Source of the DNA: Moniliophthora roreri | Lineage: Eukaryota; Basidiomycota; Agaricomycetes; Agaricales; Marasmiaceae | Assembly: GCA_001466705.2 (NCBI GenBank) | Contig: LATX02000218.1 | Coordinates: 62,001 to 126,000 of the forward strand | Reading direction: 5' to 3' | Length of the DNA stretch: 64,000 bases | Shown: positions 12,104 to 25,100 of the stretch, piece by piece | How positions within the stretch are numbered: position 1 is the stretch's first letter | How the letters are laid out: each line of letters opens with the position of its first letter | The notes under the pieces: model-generated | The model's database searches: none | Told to the model about the DNA's origin: nothing | What the model saw: only the letters and a program-made list of their open reading frames with translations | Position numbers and translations under genes: made by a program

Positions 12104-13544
12104 TCATTCTGAATCGTCCGATTCAAACTCCTCCGAATCCATATCGGCTGAATCGTTTTCGAAGTCTGGGAAATCGATTTCTATGATCCCGTTAACACTG
12201 CGACAACGTAGAGCAGGCAATGGACTACTTACTCCAACACATGGTGACCGATATCTCTTCAACGACAATACGCTTCCTCACAAGTCCCTCCAATTGCACT
12301 CTGGTAGCCATGCCAAAGTCACTCTCCGTCTCGAACTGGAAGTTTATTTGTTTGATTTTGGGACATTTATCGGCCAGGGCAGCAGTGAAATTCTTCCACG
12401 AGCAACTTTCGAATGCATCTTCGATTTCTGCTGGAGTGGATGCTCGGAAATGCCATTCGAAAATTTCGAGTTTCGGTGCAGTGATGGCTCGGATTAAATT
12501 GCGAACCCATCGAATGACGTGGGAAGGCTTCGCATGTGCAAAATCGGCGCCGAATGAGGTATCGAGGTCAATAGTTGCAATTGTTAACTTGTTGAGGGTA
12601 GGCAATGGAGGGAACGATACTGGCAAGGGACGCAGGAAAGGTTCATCGTCGGCAGTGTCGAAAACTGGGGAAAAGGATATTATGTAGCTGAACATGAATA
12701 GGAGTCATCAGCGCACCTGGATCTATTGCAAAGTGCTTCAGTGTCGAGGAAAATACCTCCAGCAGTCTGATGAGTCCCGAAAGAGTAAATCCTTCGGTCT
12801 GTACTTCGAGCGAAGAAAGACACGTCAGTTTGGAATCGTGTATGAGAGTGTCAATAAACCAATCAAAAGCCGTGGACCCTGTATCTGAAAAGACCTCGAG
12901 ACGTTCCAACTGGGACAAATTGAACCGCGAGGTGTCTACTCCTTCCGAATCTTCACCAGAATCGGTCTCTAATTCCAGGCCTTCCCAAAGCCCCAACTCC
13001 TTCAGATACACAAAACACCCAAGAAAACCTTTCAGGTGAGTCATATCGGCAAAACATGTGGAGAGATTTACTGTCCGCACGTTGGGAAACGCCTCGAGGA
13101 ACTGAACCATGTTTTTCGTCATCCTTGTCACATTCTCGAACAGGCACCATTCGAGTTCTGTGACTGCAGGTAACGTAGGAAGAGAGGCCAATAGGGAAAG
13201 TGGACCTTGATCTTCGATGCCTTCGTTGCCAAACATGAAACAGACCCGACGAAAGTGCCTTCTGATTTCGGGTGACGATTTCACAAGGTTGGACCAGCGA
13301 ACAAGCAGAGATGTAGTTGTAATCCCTGCTTCTTCAAAGATGAAAGGCAGAGTGGCATCCCGCCATGTCTTGGAAATGAGAGAGTAGGTGCAGAGCACTT
13401 TGGTATTTGCAGCGTTCCACTTGACAATTTCGCGAACAATCTCTGGAAGAAGCAAAACATAATTCACTGATCCAAAGGTATCATTTTCAGGACTTGAAAT
13501 CAAGATAATAGAACTTTCTCACCTGAAAGTGTTTCAGATGTCAT
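12104..13544 (-). CDS. F-box-like protein with acidic C-terminal tail
   Basis: Intact four-exon gene. The ATG at 13544 lies in a 22-nt first exon (MTSETLS) ending in GTGAG. Exon 2 opens with VNYVLLLPEIVREIVKWN and continues LISKTWRDATLPFIFEE, an F-box-type helix pattern. Leucine-rich, weakly repeated segments follow (RRVCFMF, ELEWCLFENVTRMT, LKGFLGCFVYLKEL, FDWFIDTLIHDS). Intron 2 spans 12665-12716. Exon 3 carries PFLRPLPVSFPPLPTLNKLTI and the DFGMATRVQLEGLV segment. A last short exon encodes an acidic tail (IDFPDFENDSADMDSEEFES) with the stop at 12104-12106. All three introns are in phase 1. F-box proteins normally link a substrate to Skp1-Cullin ligases; the substrate here is unknown. Confidence 0.82.
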
Positions 13545-14160
13545 CTTTCGGTGGTTGGCAAATTGGTTGGTTGGTGGTATGAGTAACTCGGCAAAACCGC
13601 TCGGTGAGTGCTAACTCAACGTCTGTAGTGATCTGCCTAGGGATGACTAAGGTGTGTATATAGATATTCGTGCTGTTGACAAACAATCCAAAAACCGAGA
13701 AGCTCTTTGAAGTATACAATTAATGAATCCTAGATATACAAGCTACATCTGCGACCTTCCAGCTGATATCAACCCGCTTCCGATCGACCCTGGAAAATAT
13801 TCCTTCATAAATGGAAATGACCCCTGCATACTCGGAACAGACACTCTTCATCGCCATCCGGCAGTTCCGTGACTGGTATTAAGGAATGGCCTTGAGATGG
13901 AATGTGGAACAAGGATTTTATCTAGAAAAACTCACTTCAATTAACGAAAACCTGCCTGCCCCCAAAAATCGACCTTGGGACATATCCTTGTGCGAGAGAT
14001 TCCACTTGCTCTCGGCTACTCTTTCCGAATTCCATCCCTGAGCTCCAAATGCTGAGTCCTAGGAAATTGTCCGAGGGCGCAAGCGGTGAGATCGTTTCAT
14101 GAATAATTTTTCAAGGCGTTTTCGATCCCGGATAGCTCGAGAACCACGAGCTCGGATACA
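13545..14160. other. Intergenic stretch, no gene seen
   Basis: Contains the presumed promoter of the minus-strand F-box-like gene and the decayed 3' end of the next one. I found no coding pattern or RNA gene. Confidence 0.35.
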
Positions 14161-15136
14161 TCAACTCGTTTGATCAATGTCGCAGAGGAGAAATAGATAG
14201 GACGGAAGCGTGATAGACGTGACGGTCAGAGTATGCAGTTCGGGTAGCGGAGGAAATGATGACGGTAACAGACATAGAGCCCATTGCTCTTCTATCACTG
14301 GAGAAGGGTCAGCCCAGGAAAATTGACAGCTATCAGAGAACTCGCAAGGTTGTATGCTCAAGCTCAAGTGCGTGAGTGTAGGATGAAACCCTTGTAACAG
14401 ACGCAAAAGTCCCGGGGGTTTGAACGAAATCGACCTCAGGCCCAGGGTGATCGAACGAAGTTCCTTTGGCTTGCAATCATGTTGTAATATCGTGTCCAGG
14501 GTCCAATCGAAAAGCGAGGATTCAGCAGAAAATTCGAGAGTTTCCAACTGAGACAAGTCAACCTCCAATCCTTCACCTTCAAGATCGCAGCTCTCCACGG
14601 GTGACTCCAGTGTCAAGTACAAAAGTGCCAAATCCTTCACCGAAGTGCAGTACCTTGAGGTGATTGGTATCTGCGAATTTGTAAGAAATGGACAGCTTGC
14701 GCAAATTCGGAAAGGCCTTTAGGAAGCGGCCAACCTCGGGGGTAACCCTGGTTACTGCACACCGAGTTCAGTCCATACGAGCTCTATGACTGCAGGTAAT
14801 GTCGGGAAGGAAGCAAGTATTGGAAGAGGATTTTCGTACACCTCCATCGCCTCGACTGCCACTACATGGGAATATTTCGATATTTCGGCTGAAGATTTCA
14901 GAAGGTCGGACCACTTTCGAAGCAAGCGGGGGTGAAAACCATTGAAGATGAAAGGCAAGATAGCGGTTCGCCAAATCCTTGAGACAAAAGAGATCTTGGA
15001 GGCGAGCAGTCCATCCGATAATATCTTGCACGACCTCGAGGGGAAGGTGGAATTTTAGATTATCAGAATCTATCCGGCAAGCAGTAAGGTCTTTGCAATT
15101 GAGCCTAATCATGATGAAATCAGGCAAGTAACTCAC
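14161..15136 (-). pseudogene. F-box-like pseudogene
   Basis: Clear remnants of the local F-box-like family, split over three frames. The F-box part reads LKFHLPLEVVQDIIGWTAR, but the following SRIWRTAILPFIFNGF lies in another frame, with about ten codons lost between. The segment with ILASFPTLPAVIELVW ends at a stop, and TRVTPEVGRFLKAFPNLRKL resumes in a shifted frame. KDLALLYLTLESP through LHTLTVTSITLPS is shifted again, and the C-terminal third with the acidic tail is absent. At least three frame changes rule out simple mis-splicing. The copy lies between two intact relatives of opposite orientation. Confidence 0.75.
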
Positions 15137-15287
15137 CCTTTGTCTAGAAACTGAAGAGGGGAAGTTTAGGCTCGCTCGGGTTTGAAATTGGTGCGATCAT
15201 GGGAACGCCTCGTGCCCTTCAACTTATTAGGCTTCAGCTTTCGCCAGTTTCCCCATCTCCGCTTCAGGTACTACGCATCTCAAGCGA

Positions 15288-16776
15288 ATGGCCTGCTTGG
15301 AATCCACTGTTTTCGGTAAATCCATCATGCACTGAGATGGCTATGTACTGATTTTGTCTTGTCAACCCTTCATAGATTTCCCTGCTGAAATTGTGATTGA
15401 ATTTGTCAAGCATCATTCACAAGATCACGCAGTACTAGCAAAGTGTTCTCTGGTATCGAGGAAATGGCGTCCACTTTCTCAGTCCTTCATCTTTTCGACC
15501 GTCACTTTTTCTACCAGGTCTGACTTTCGCCGGTGGGAGGCATGGTTCGCCGAATCATCCGATCTTGTGAATTACGTCCGCCGCGTTCGTTGCACGAACC
15601 GCGACTCGTGGACAGACAGCGACTCTGACACAAGCAGTGGCACCGATACAGACAATGAGTCCCTTTGGCAGGAGGAAACGTGGAACCTCGGAATCATGCC
15701 CCAGGTCTCAGAGCTCGAATGGCTTCTACCAGCAGACCTAGAATTTCCTGTCGCTGCAACAGATGATGGAGTGAAGGCCGTTCTGAGGATGCTGCCTAAC
15801 GTAAAGAGAATCAAGGTTGGAGGGTTATTCGAGAACTGGCGATACTTGGCAGAGTTTTTGGGACATTGGGGCGCAGATAAGCTGGAAGCCGTAGTGCTGG
15901 ACTCACAGCTGACTTTTTGCGGTGACCGGGAAGACGAAGGACCGGAATCCAAAACTTCTTTCAACTTCCTATCTCTCAAACGCCTTGAGCTCAGCATCAA
16001 GGACCAATTCGACTACTATAACCATGATTGGGTTTTAGATGACTACTTGTCTATCATCTCGAAGGCGAGCGTCCCAACACCCATCCACGCCAATTTGAAC
16101 CACCTCGTGCTCGACCCATTGTCTTTGAGCCAACCTATCCTATACCGTTTACTGCAAGAAACCTCACAGACGTTGAAATATTTGGAGATGAATCCGTCGT
16201 GTAAGTGAATCGCAATATGCTCGTCTGGATTATCCTTGAATTGTAGGTCCTGTAGGCAGCCCCTTCCACGAAGAATCTTCATTTACAACTGCAGTTCCAC
16301 TGCACGCTCTGCATACGCTGCATCTGGGACCGTTTAAAATCACTATTCAGACGGGACCTACGCAGGATCTAACGTGGTCAACAGACGTATTTTTACCACT
16401 TTTTCGAGCACCCTGTGTGAATAGGGTGGAGATATCCTTTGACGTTCCTCATCCAAACTACTTGGTCAATTGGATTCCGTCCTACCCCTGGAGATCAGGC
16501 CTCATAAAGTCTGTTCTGGAGTCGATGGAAAATACTAAAGAACTTGTGCTCTGTTTTGTGACAAGGCGAGAGGTTGTTGCGGAGTGTAAGGAGATGATAG
16601 AGAAGCAGGTGCAGAGATACGTCTTCTCCGCAACTCAATTTGACAGAAAACTCAGTGTTGTCTGGAGTGAGATTATTTTTTTTTTTTGGATTTTCTACTT
16701 GTTTTCCATGACTTATGACCGCCTCTTAGCTGTCAGGGACATATCGATCTGGGAGGAAATTTGGCTGGATTCTTGA
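15288..16776 (+). CDS. F-box-like protein
   Basis: Four exons. The ATG at 15288 sits in a 28-nt first exon (MACLESTVF), spliced at 15316/15376 to give DFPAEIVIEFVKHHSQ, then LAKCSLVSRKWRPLSQSFIF, the family's F-box region. An Asp/Ser-rich insertion (TDSDSDTSSGTDTDNES) is peculiar to this copy. Leucine-rich segments follow (MPQVSELEWLLPADL, MLPNVKRIKVGGLF, AEFLGHWGADKLEAVVL). The second intron is 16201-16246. The third starts after TGG-A near 16665, contains a long T-run, and joins to TVRDISIWEEIWLDS. All introns are phase 1. It lacks the acidic tail seen in several relatives. The gene is tail-to-tail with the PARP gene, with about 30 bases between the stop codons. Confidence 0.8.
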
Positions 16777-16806
16777 ACGATTTGGTGTCACGAGCCCGGG
16801 ACTTCC

Positions 16807-19669
16807 CTATTTCTGGTACGAACTTGGCCATGAATACGACTCGGATCCTGGTTGAATTGTTGTGGTCGCCTTGCCCTGATAACGATACGAATTATGAAAA
16901 ACCTCTACATGTACATACATCCGCTTTCTGAGCAAATACCTGACTCGTATCTGCGAGACATCATATACAATGTACTACCGATTCTCCATGAGCATCGCCG
17001 ACAATGACTCAAAAAAAAAGCGGTGGTTACATACCTCATTGTACTGCAAATATCCTTGCTTCCCGACATCCATAGCCTTCCCGTCGGGCATGTTGCAACC
17101 AAGAAGATCGTCTACGCCCAAAGCCTTGCCGGCGTCTTTCCATTTCTGATGTTGTGTTCTTCCAATACCCTTCGTAGCTCTAGGTGGGAAGAATCGACAG
17201 GTTGATCTGAATGAATCCAACAAGGCTCTCACCTCTTGTTGTATTTCTTGCAGTTCATGTCAGCATTGTATTGCTAAAAAAAAAACACTTGTGAATGGGT
17301 ACGGCGTACGAAAACGTGAAGCATAACCAACTGACACCATCACGAAGTTCATACAATGGTTTGGCAGCGACTTCACAAAGGAGCAAGCACCCCAAGCCAT
17401 TACTGAGGCTGTAGAAATATGTCAGCATCGTTCTATACTTTGAACAGGTTTTTAGGTCGGCTCACGAGGAGTGACAGTAACCGGCAGACTAGTCGAGTGT
17501 CAACATTGAAGCGTTCCACTAATGACAATGCCGCACCTTGGACATCATCTGTGGAGCAGGATATACGTTACAATGTGGAGGGGTAGAAAGGGTATAAGAT
17601 ACCTACGTCGGCAAAGTAGACGCCCTTCCCGAACATGTATCCCGTCGAGGGAGCTAGAAACCATTCGCTCTACTGCGGGAACTAACATCACGAAAGCGAA
17701 ACGCACCTTCAGGAGGGGCGATACGTAGACCTTGTTTGAGGATACCTAATCAAGTAAGTGAGTTGGCTTCAGCTCGAAACCGAAACCATGAGACGAGCAC
17801 GTACCGGCGAAATTGGTGGATCTCGACCCATGCCAGAGAAGTAGACGTTGACCAGGTTTGATTTGGTGGAAACCCGCCTTCTTCCATGCTTCGGTTTCCA
17901 CGGCCCTAATTGAATGTCGATGGAGGCATGAGCGGCCAATCGCAAAGTGACTGACCTCTCCACGCGAAACGCGGCTTTGATTTTGGCGCTGATATGCGTA
18001 TGTGTATGATCATGTGTGTCCTGCATGTATTGCTCGATGATCTTGAACTCTTGGCTACCGTCAAGAAGCACTTCCATTTTTGTGAGGTCGAGAGACCGGA
18101 ACTGTAGATCCAGTGGGTTGATGGTACTTTCTTTCGCTTCGATTTCGGACATGAGTTTAGAGGCGATTTCCTGCAAGACAATTAAGAACTGGACGCAAGT
18201 TCATAGCAAACAGTATTACCATTTCCCCAAGCGCGTCGACAAGATCAAGTTCCTGAAAGAAGTGTGGTGATTAGTGACGAGCAGAGAGATATAAAACAGT
18301 GGATGATACTGAACCCTTTTTAAAAGCATCGTGTTATTGATGATGATTGGTCTGCTTCGACCAAACGAATGCGGAATGATTCTAGAAAAAGCTCAGGTTA
18401 TGCTGATGTGCCGTAGGAAATAGCGTACGAGTAGTAAAGATTAGTGAGCTCCTCGCAGGCCGCCTGTTGATTTCCGTATTCTTGGATTTTCGCGGTGTCA
18501 GTACCATCAATGACTTCGGAAAGCGACTGTTGGGCATTCTTAGCGATCGCATAGCGTATTTGGGTGAAATATCTATACCTTCAAAGCAGCGAATCCTTTG
18601 AGAATCGTCGATTGCGCTAATTTGCCTACGGAGAAAGTTGGGCCATGTTCAATGTCGTCAAATATTCGTCGTACCTAGAGGCAGCTTATTTGCGTCATAA
18701 TTCAGGGCGGATAATGTTGCATCAATTATGCTATAAAAAGGGTCGGTATAGGTATTGGGACTGTTGCAACAAGACGCGCCTGGCTGAGAATATTAGGCGA
18801 CAAAAATCCTAGTGTCACCGTTAGCAGTGCGTACATTAACTCATGGAAAGACCGACTTGTATTTCGGGTGCCAGAGTGCTTTGAGGTATGGAGGGTTTCG
18901 ATTTGTCTTCAGCAGCTTTCTTTTGTTCAACTTTGCCATCATTTGAATCCGCTGCGTCTTCGTTATCGTAGTCACGTTCTATTCCGAGATGAACGACCGC
19001 CGAGCACCCCAGGTTTGGGAGCTACTCACCCAGCCAAGTGTATTTTCCTGGACTGAACAGTCAACAATCTACGAAAAGTAGACGAGAGGTCGGCGCACCT
19101 TTCTTTGCCACCATTCCTACTCTGTCCTCCCAGGCAACGCCAGCTTTCGACCTGAAGCGTGACTTGAACGCATCAACGGCTTCGTCCTTTGACCACGGTC
19201 CCTACGTCTCTGTGAGTTACGCATGCCAACTAGCTATTTTCATTTGAAGAAATTGAACCTTTAGTTGAGTTTGCCCCCGTTCACCAACGCGACCCCAATG
19301 GGTGAACAAATAACACTTTGAAGTGTCTGCAAAAGATTGAAGAACCTGCAGGTTGAAGAATCTATTTCCATATTCAGGGGAAAAAATGGGGCTTTGAAGA
19401 GCAAGTTGTACTTGTTCTTGTTGTCCTTCACGTCCGTTTGGTTGAGTGTTGCGTCCCATGTTGCGTCGTCATTGGTGAAAACTTGATGAGTGTCTGAAAG
19501 GATCGGTTAGAAAGAACGTGGAGCGATAATAAAGTTAATACTGACAGGCTTTCCCTGATGCAGGATTCACGCGAGCACGACTACTAAGCTATTTCCAATG
19601 AGACATTAGACTTTATACCACGTCGTGTTCATACACCACCTGCGAATAGTGACGACGCAACAGCCGCAT
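16807..19669 (-). CDS. Poly(ADP-ribose) polymerase (WGR + regulatory + catalytic domains)
   Basis: PARPs transfer ADP-ribose from NAD+ onto proteins, mostly in response to DNA breaks. About 15 small introns break the gene. Recognisable blocks, in order: KAYTHQVFTNDDATWDATLNQT, then NKFFNLQVLQ and HWGRVGERGQTQLK (WGR domain); GPWSKDEAVDAFKSRF and KGKYTWL; LAQSTILKGFAALK (start of the helical regulatory domain); IIPHSFGRSRPIIINN; EFKIIEQYMQDTHDHTH; LLLWHGSRSTNFAG (catalytic His); GILKQGLRIAPPE; GYMFGKGVYFAD (catalytic Tyr); and QYNE-YIVYDVSQIRVRYLL (catalytic Glu). All three residues of the H-Y-E triad are present, so an active enzyme is expected. From the best ATG (19669) only about 25 residues precede the WGR domain. 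No zinc fingers or BRCT are visible, a PARP2/3-like layout. The C-terminus runs about 37 residues past the usual end. Confidence 0.88.
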
Positions 19670-19774
19670 CTTCAAATCCTCAAATGACCTTGAAAGGGTA
19701 TAGGAATGATACGGCCCCCGCGGTATGAATTTAAATCCTAAAAATGACAAATTGATACGCTGACGGGAATCTCT

Positions 19775-20852
19775 TTGCGATTTGATATGACGAATATCCT
19801 CCTTCTCAACATCGGATTTGTATCAGCTATGCTGTCGCTCAAGACTCGACTCTTCCCTCTTTCACCTAAGTTCCCTTTTGTCATGTCCTCACCCGCCTCA
19901 ATTAATTCGGAAAACCTTCAGTTCAACTTCGGCCTGGATGGGATTGAAAACGACGAGCCGTACATTTATCCATTGCCTAGGTTTCAAACTGGTAAGTGTT
20001 ATTATGCAATACACCGTGCCCTCTGCTGTCATGCGCTCATCCAGAAACACACTGACATTGTCACTATTCAAGTCTTTCTTGACCCAGGACTCGGTGGGTA
20101 CATGGAATGGCCGAACAAAAAAGTTTTGGTATATGTTTTTCAACTCTTTCTCTTCGCAATCATGCTCATACCCCTTACAGACAATCCTGCGTGCTCGCCC
20201 CGAATGGGGCCTCACTGCAACAGTCGCAAACAACCCTAATGCTATGAAGATCATCAAGAAACGTATCGGCTCACGTCTAATTCATCACCGTAACGACGCA
20301 AAAGAGATTGTATGTCATCAGCATCACTAGAAGTTACAGTACTAACATGGATATTAGATCGGTGCTTCCATGGGTAAATATGTTGCGGAAACCAAGACAT
20401 TTGAGGGCGAGAGTGTAGGGATTATAGACTTATTGAGCAGCTTGTCAGGGGTATTGGAGGAAAGCAGTTCGAGTTGACCCTCACAGTTGCCCACCTCGCT
20501 CGCATCGCCTTTATTGTAAGTCTCTCAGTCTGACCTCTACATTACTCAATAAACTAATTGTTTTTCTCATATAGCGGAGCATCTATCGGTCCGCTATCAA
20601 GGTGTCAACCGATGGTAAAGTTGACCAGGCCTTTTGGAGAACTGTCGATACTACCCTTAGGGCTGTTCGCGAGGAGAAGCAGAATGACGCGGCTAGGATT
20701 TCCCGGCGCGTCTCCCAGACTGATCATATAACTGTCTTTTTATTGACTCAGTACGCTCCAGTTATATGGCTAGGGATCTCGAGCAGGATCGCTCGGCGTA
20801 CGGTCATGTCATCAATGCTCTGCCCCCCACTACTGAATCCTTCAATGGCTAG
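19775..20852 (+). CDS. Conserved hypothetical protein, possibly frameshifted
   Basis: Coding blocks follow each other on the plus strand with short introns: MSSPASINSENLQFNFGLDG and NDEPYIYPLPRFQ; HTDIVTIQVFLDPGLGGYME; ILRARPEWGLTATVANNP through NDAKEI; IGASMGKYVAETKTFEGES; DYRLIEQLVRGIGGKQFELT; RSIYRSAIKVSTDGKVDQAF; and finally MARDLEQDRSAYGHVINALP, with a stop at 20850-20852. The order and the style of the last part (FWRTVDTTLRAVREE) resemble hypothetical proteins common in basidiomycete genomes. The block at about 20405-20420 changes frame without a usable intron, as does the last one, so the gene may be decaying. No function is known to me. Confidence 0.45.
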
Positions 20853-22126
20853 ATTGATGCAGTTTGATACTTATACCCATCTGCGCTACACGAATCATTC
20901 TATCATTACCCTCATTTTAATGATATTCTACCATTCATTTACTTCATGTAAATATTTCTCGCGATAGCGTGTAGATCGTGTTCCTGCAATATGAATGTGT
21001 GGACCGCCTAAACATACCCACGATAGCGAACAGATACCTGATGTGCAGTGACAGAACAAAAACAGGACATGCAAGTACTGAAAAAGAGACATTGAAAGGA
21101 CATTGGTTTCACAGACAAACCATTTTCGCTACCCATCATCAGAAGATGTTGAGGGGCTCGGAATGGCATGGATAACTAAATGAAAAGGACAGGGTTACCG
21201 GAAAACGCGTTCGGGATTTATTCCTGGATGTCCTTGGAACATCGAAATTGCATGCGAGTGATCTTGACCGCGGGGTGCCGCAACATCAACCCGGCGATAT
21301 CTCTTCAGCATCGCCACGACCTGGTGGTGTACTCGGTTAGAACGGACGCGCTGTGGTTATGAGAAGATCAAGAGACAAAGGGCGCTTGTCGACTATTGCA
21401 CTCTCGGAGCCGCATAGTATACTACCCTTGACGATGCGTGTGAGAGACTGGCTGAGGACTGTCAAGGAACTTGGAGTGAGCAATGCCAAAGTTGTGGTCT
21501 AAAGTTTTGAAGTTGCAGATGGTCTTCGAGTCATCATGGGTCCAGTGACAGTGAAGCATCAGGAATGTCCCGCCAAGTCTCTGTACATGTCTCTCCAATC
21601 AAGCTGCCCATCGTATTCTTGTTTCAGGGGCGGTCGGGTGTAACAGCGACACATGACGTCAGCTCGAAACATGGAGATCGAGAGCCATCCTCGGAAGCGA
21701 ATCTCAAAGTACGTATGTACTGCGCATACACCCACTTACCCAAGTACAAGGACTGGCGCACAGAGTGACTAACAGAGCCATGGTTACTCTTGTAATTTTA
21801 TTATTACCCCATCCATAAACTATGGTACGTATTTTTTTACCACAATAAACGTGTCATAAAACAAAGCAAAAACACAAAGCAAAAACACCTGCAGCGACAA
21901 ATTGAATGCTTTTCGTAAGCCGTGTATGAGAATGGTGAACAAGATATGTAGCTTACTATTATACACTAGGATAGGAGTGGAGTAGACGTACATATGCGGA
22001 AAAAATACATTGACAGAAAAGCGTGGATGGAAGCGCACAATGGTCTACGTTGGTATGGGAAGAAAAGAAAAAAAAAACGTTCCGATGAGGGTCGCCAGTC
22101 CCTTGGCCCAAAGAAAGTGTTCACAA
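20853..22126. other. Long intergenic stretch, no gene supported
   Basis: Only short open frames without domain, codon or splice support. The 3' side (about 21780-22126) is AT-rich and is probably the 3' UTR and terminator of the minus-strand photoreceptor gene. Confidence 0.4.
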
Positions 22127-25100
22127 CTATCGTGGAGGCGGTCCGCTACCTTCAAAATCTCCCCAGCTTCGTTTGAGACTACTCGGTGGCTGGTGTGGAT
22201 ATCTCATCGTAGGCACAGAACGTGTTTGACTTTGAAAGTGCGACATTGGTAAGGACATCGACACAGGTACGTGTTGATGTCCATGTCCTGGTGGGAGATA
22301 ACTGGAAGGCCAGGCCTGAGGTATTGATTGTGGATAAGAGTATGATGCTTGTGCGGGGTATAACTGGTGCGACTGGTGTGGCTGGGTCGGATAAAGCGAA
22401 GAAGCGGTGGCGTTATTGGGTGCCAGCATCAAGCCTGAAGCTGAGGATCCGTCGCTAGTACTTCCGCTGGGTGAGTGCAGGTAGTCTGAATTCGGAGAGC
22501 TACTTGCTACCGACGCGCTGGTCACTTTGGAAACGCTCGCGACGGGGTTCGATGTCATCTTCTTTCCCAACTCGTTCTCTAATCCTCGGATCTCTTCCTT
22601 CAACCGCTCATTTGCAAATCTCAGCTGCTGCAATTCATATTGCCAACTGGAACCCCGACTGGTGTCAAGAGGCTGATACACGTCGTCTTCAAGAGAATGC
22701 ATGACCACAGGTCCATCAGTCATGCTCGCACCAAATCCGTAAATTCCTGGTAATAAGCCAGGGACCGATCCCGATCCGGCGCCTGATCCTAGAATGCCTG
22801 ACCCATGTAACGAGGACTGCATCGACGATCGCACCTCCCGCACCTGATAAAGGACGTTAGCAGGGCTGATAGTTTGCGCCGAGTTGAGCACGCTGTCGTC
22901 TGGCGATGCTGGATAAAAGATGATTTCGCATTCGACTCTTCCTTCTTCACCACTACCTCCTCCTCCTCCACTGCTATTTTCTGCGCTCAAATTTCTCTTC
23001 TTCAACATGCATGTTGTCTTCCGCACACCTTCCACCAATGTCGACGTTACAGTTATTGAAGGTCCAACTCGTACGAGCTCTTCCCCGACGCTCCGACGAC
23101 TGCTCTCATCAGCCATCAAAACATCAATGTGTCGACCGACGAGTTCACTCTCCTCGATTCCCAGAACGTCTTTGACGCCAGAAGTCACAACCAGAAGAAT
23201 ACCTGTACGGGTGACGGTGCCCCAGAACTCCGTCTGATATTCAATTTCCGTGGCAGTGGCGTTCGGCGCCGTTGGGGAGGTAGGTGTATCGAGCTCATCT
23301 CCGTCGATTTCCGCATTTCCGAGGTTTCTCTTCCTTCTACCCGAATCATTATCTCTGGCAGCTGCGACTCCAGTACCTTCATCGTCAGGAGGTCCGATGC
23401 GCCTGACCTCCATAGGTCGCACGCCACCACTAACACCTTTTACTACTCCCCATTTAAGGCGTCCCATTTCTTTTGCTCTTCCACTAAGTAGAATTGCTTT
23501 CCTGCCCTTCCCAGGCTCTACGTGTAACCGACCTCGACACTCAACCCAGACATACTTTCCTTGCTTAGTCTGAGCTCTGAACAGTAGATCAACTGTTCGA
23601 GGTCTGGGTGGCGCGCCACCAGGCGGTAATAGGTACGTGGTATCTCTTCCGTCTGAGTCTTCGATTTCGTCTCCACCGCCCGCCGTGACGCCACCACGTT
23701 CCACCGTTGCTGAGGAGGATGAAGACTCCTTGAGCTCTCGCATAAGAGGTACAACGTCTGCCGGATGACAGATATCGACGAGTGAGCGACCAACAAGCTC
23801 TGAGGCATGGTAGCCGAGGACACGATGAACCGAAGGCGCCACATAGAGGAATGATCCCTTGAGCGAGACTACATGTATAAAATCAGGCGTATATTCGAGG
23901 AGTATGAGGGACAGCGGATGGTTGGAGGATGATGTATGTGATGCAGGCGTGGGTATAATCTGTCCCGTGGATGTAGTGGGCGGCTGCGTGGCCAATGTCA
24001 GGGGCGATGTTGGTGACACCGTTATCGGTGAAACGAGGGGAGATGAAGGTGCCTCGTGATGATCGCTATGGCCGTTCTCTTCGCCGTTTGATTCCCCGCC
24101 ACTTGTTCCAACACCGGTTCCACCCGAGTCGGCATTCGCGGCAGTTGTAACCGGGAAATTAGCCAAGAACGCAGGTTCTTCCAACATCTTCCTGAAATCC
24201 TTGCTGACAGCCGGATGGCCGATCGCGTGTAGCTTTCTGTCTCTTGACGTAATAACATGGAGTCCCATACCGCCCACGCCCATGAGCCCACCTGGTGCAC
24301 CTACAGCTGTGCCACCGGTAATTGACCGCCGTAGAGGCAAGCCAGCTGGTATTGAGACAGGGTTGTTCGCGGTATAATTGACGATGTACGTTCCGTCCTT
24401 GAGCTTCTGTAGTATCGCATTCGGCTGCTCCGTTAAATCCACCTGGAACCCCACATGATAAACCACCTTGTCTTCCTCGCCCGAACTACCAAGCTCTCCG
24501 CCGCGAATCGGTATAACTGTGACCAGATTGATAAATGCATCACCATTTTTCTTGTAGTTGATGATGGACGTCTGGCATTCCTTGTCAGCTACGAGATTCT
24601 TCTTCAAGTGCTTCACTGCCTCATGACTGGTGTACTTGCGCACTTCGCCCTTGGGTTGGACGCCATCAGGGCTCTGCAGAAAACGACAGTTGCGACCGAG
24701 AACCTCGTTTTCCGGATAGCCTGTGAGTCGACAGAATGTAGGCGAGACATAGATAACGGGGTTATCATACCGCCTCACATCGACGACAACGAAGCTGCTT
24801 GTCAAATCGACCGGCCCCAATACTACTTTTGGATCTGGACGAGTAGCAACTCGAGCCATGACGGAGAGGAGATCGAACCCTGACGCAGAATATACGGGTA
24901 GACCGAGAGGTGAGGGTGCATTGAGCCCAGTCGAGTGAGTAGTGGCAGCGGTAGCCGGAGCACCGATAGCGGTGAGTTGCGAGGGTAGGATAGCCTGCGT
25001 AGGATTGATAAGACCGGAAGAAATTGAAAGTGATAGGGCTGTAGATGGGTCGCCCGTACTGCTACTTTGCTTCGGTGTAGCCGATGAAGAAGAGGTTGGT

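Noticed and set aside
12225..12687. 155-codon plus-strand frame
   Set aside because: Antisense of exon 3 of the minus-strand F-box-like gene, whose motifs and splice sites are convincing.
17023..17205. Plus-strand frame over the PARP gene
   Set aside because: Antisense shadow of PARP exons.
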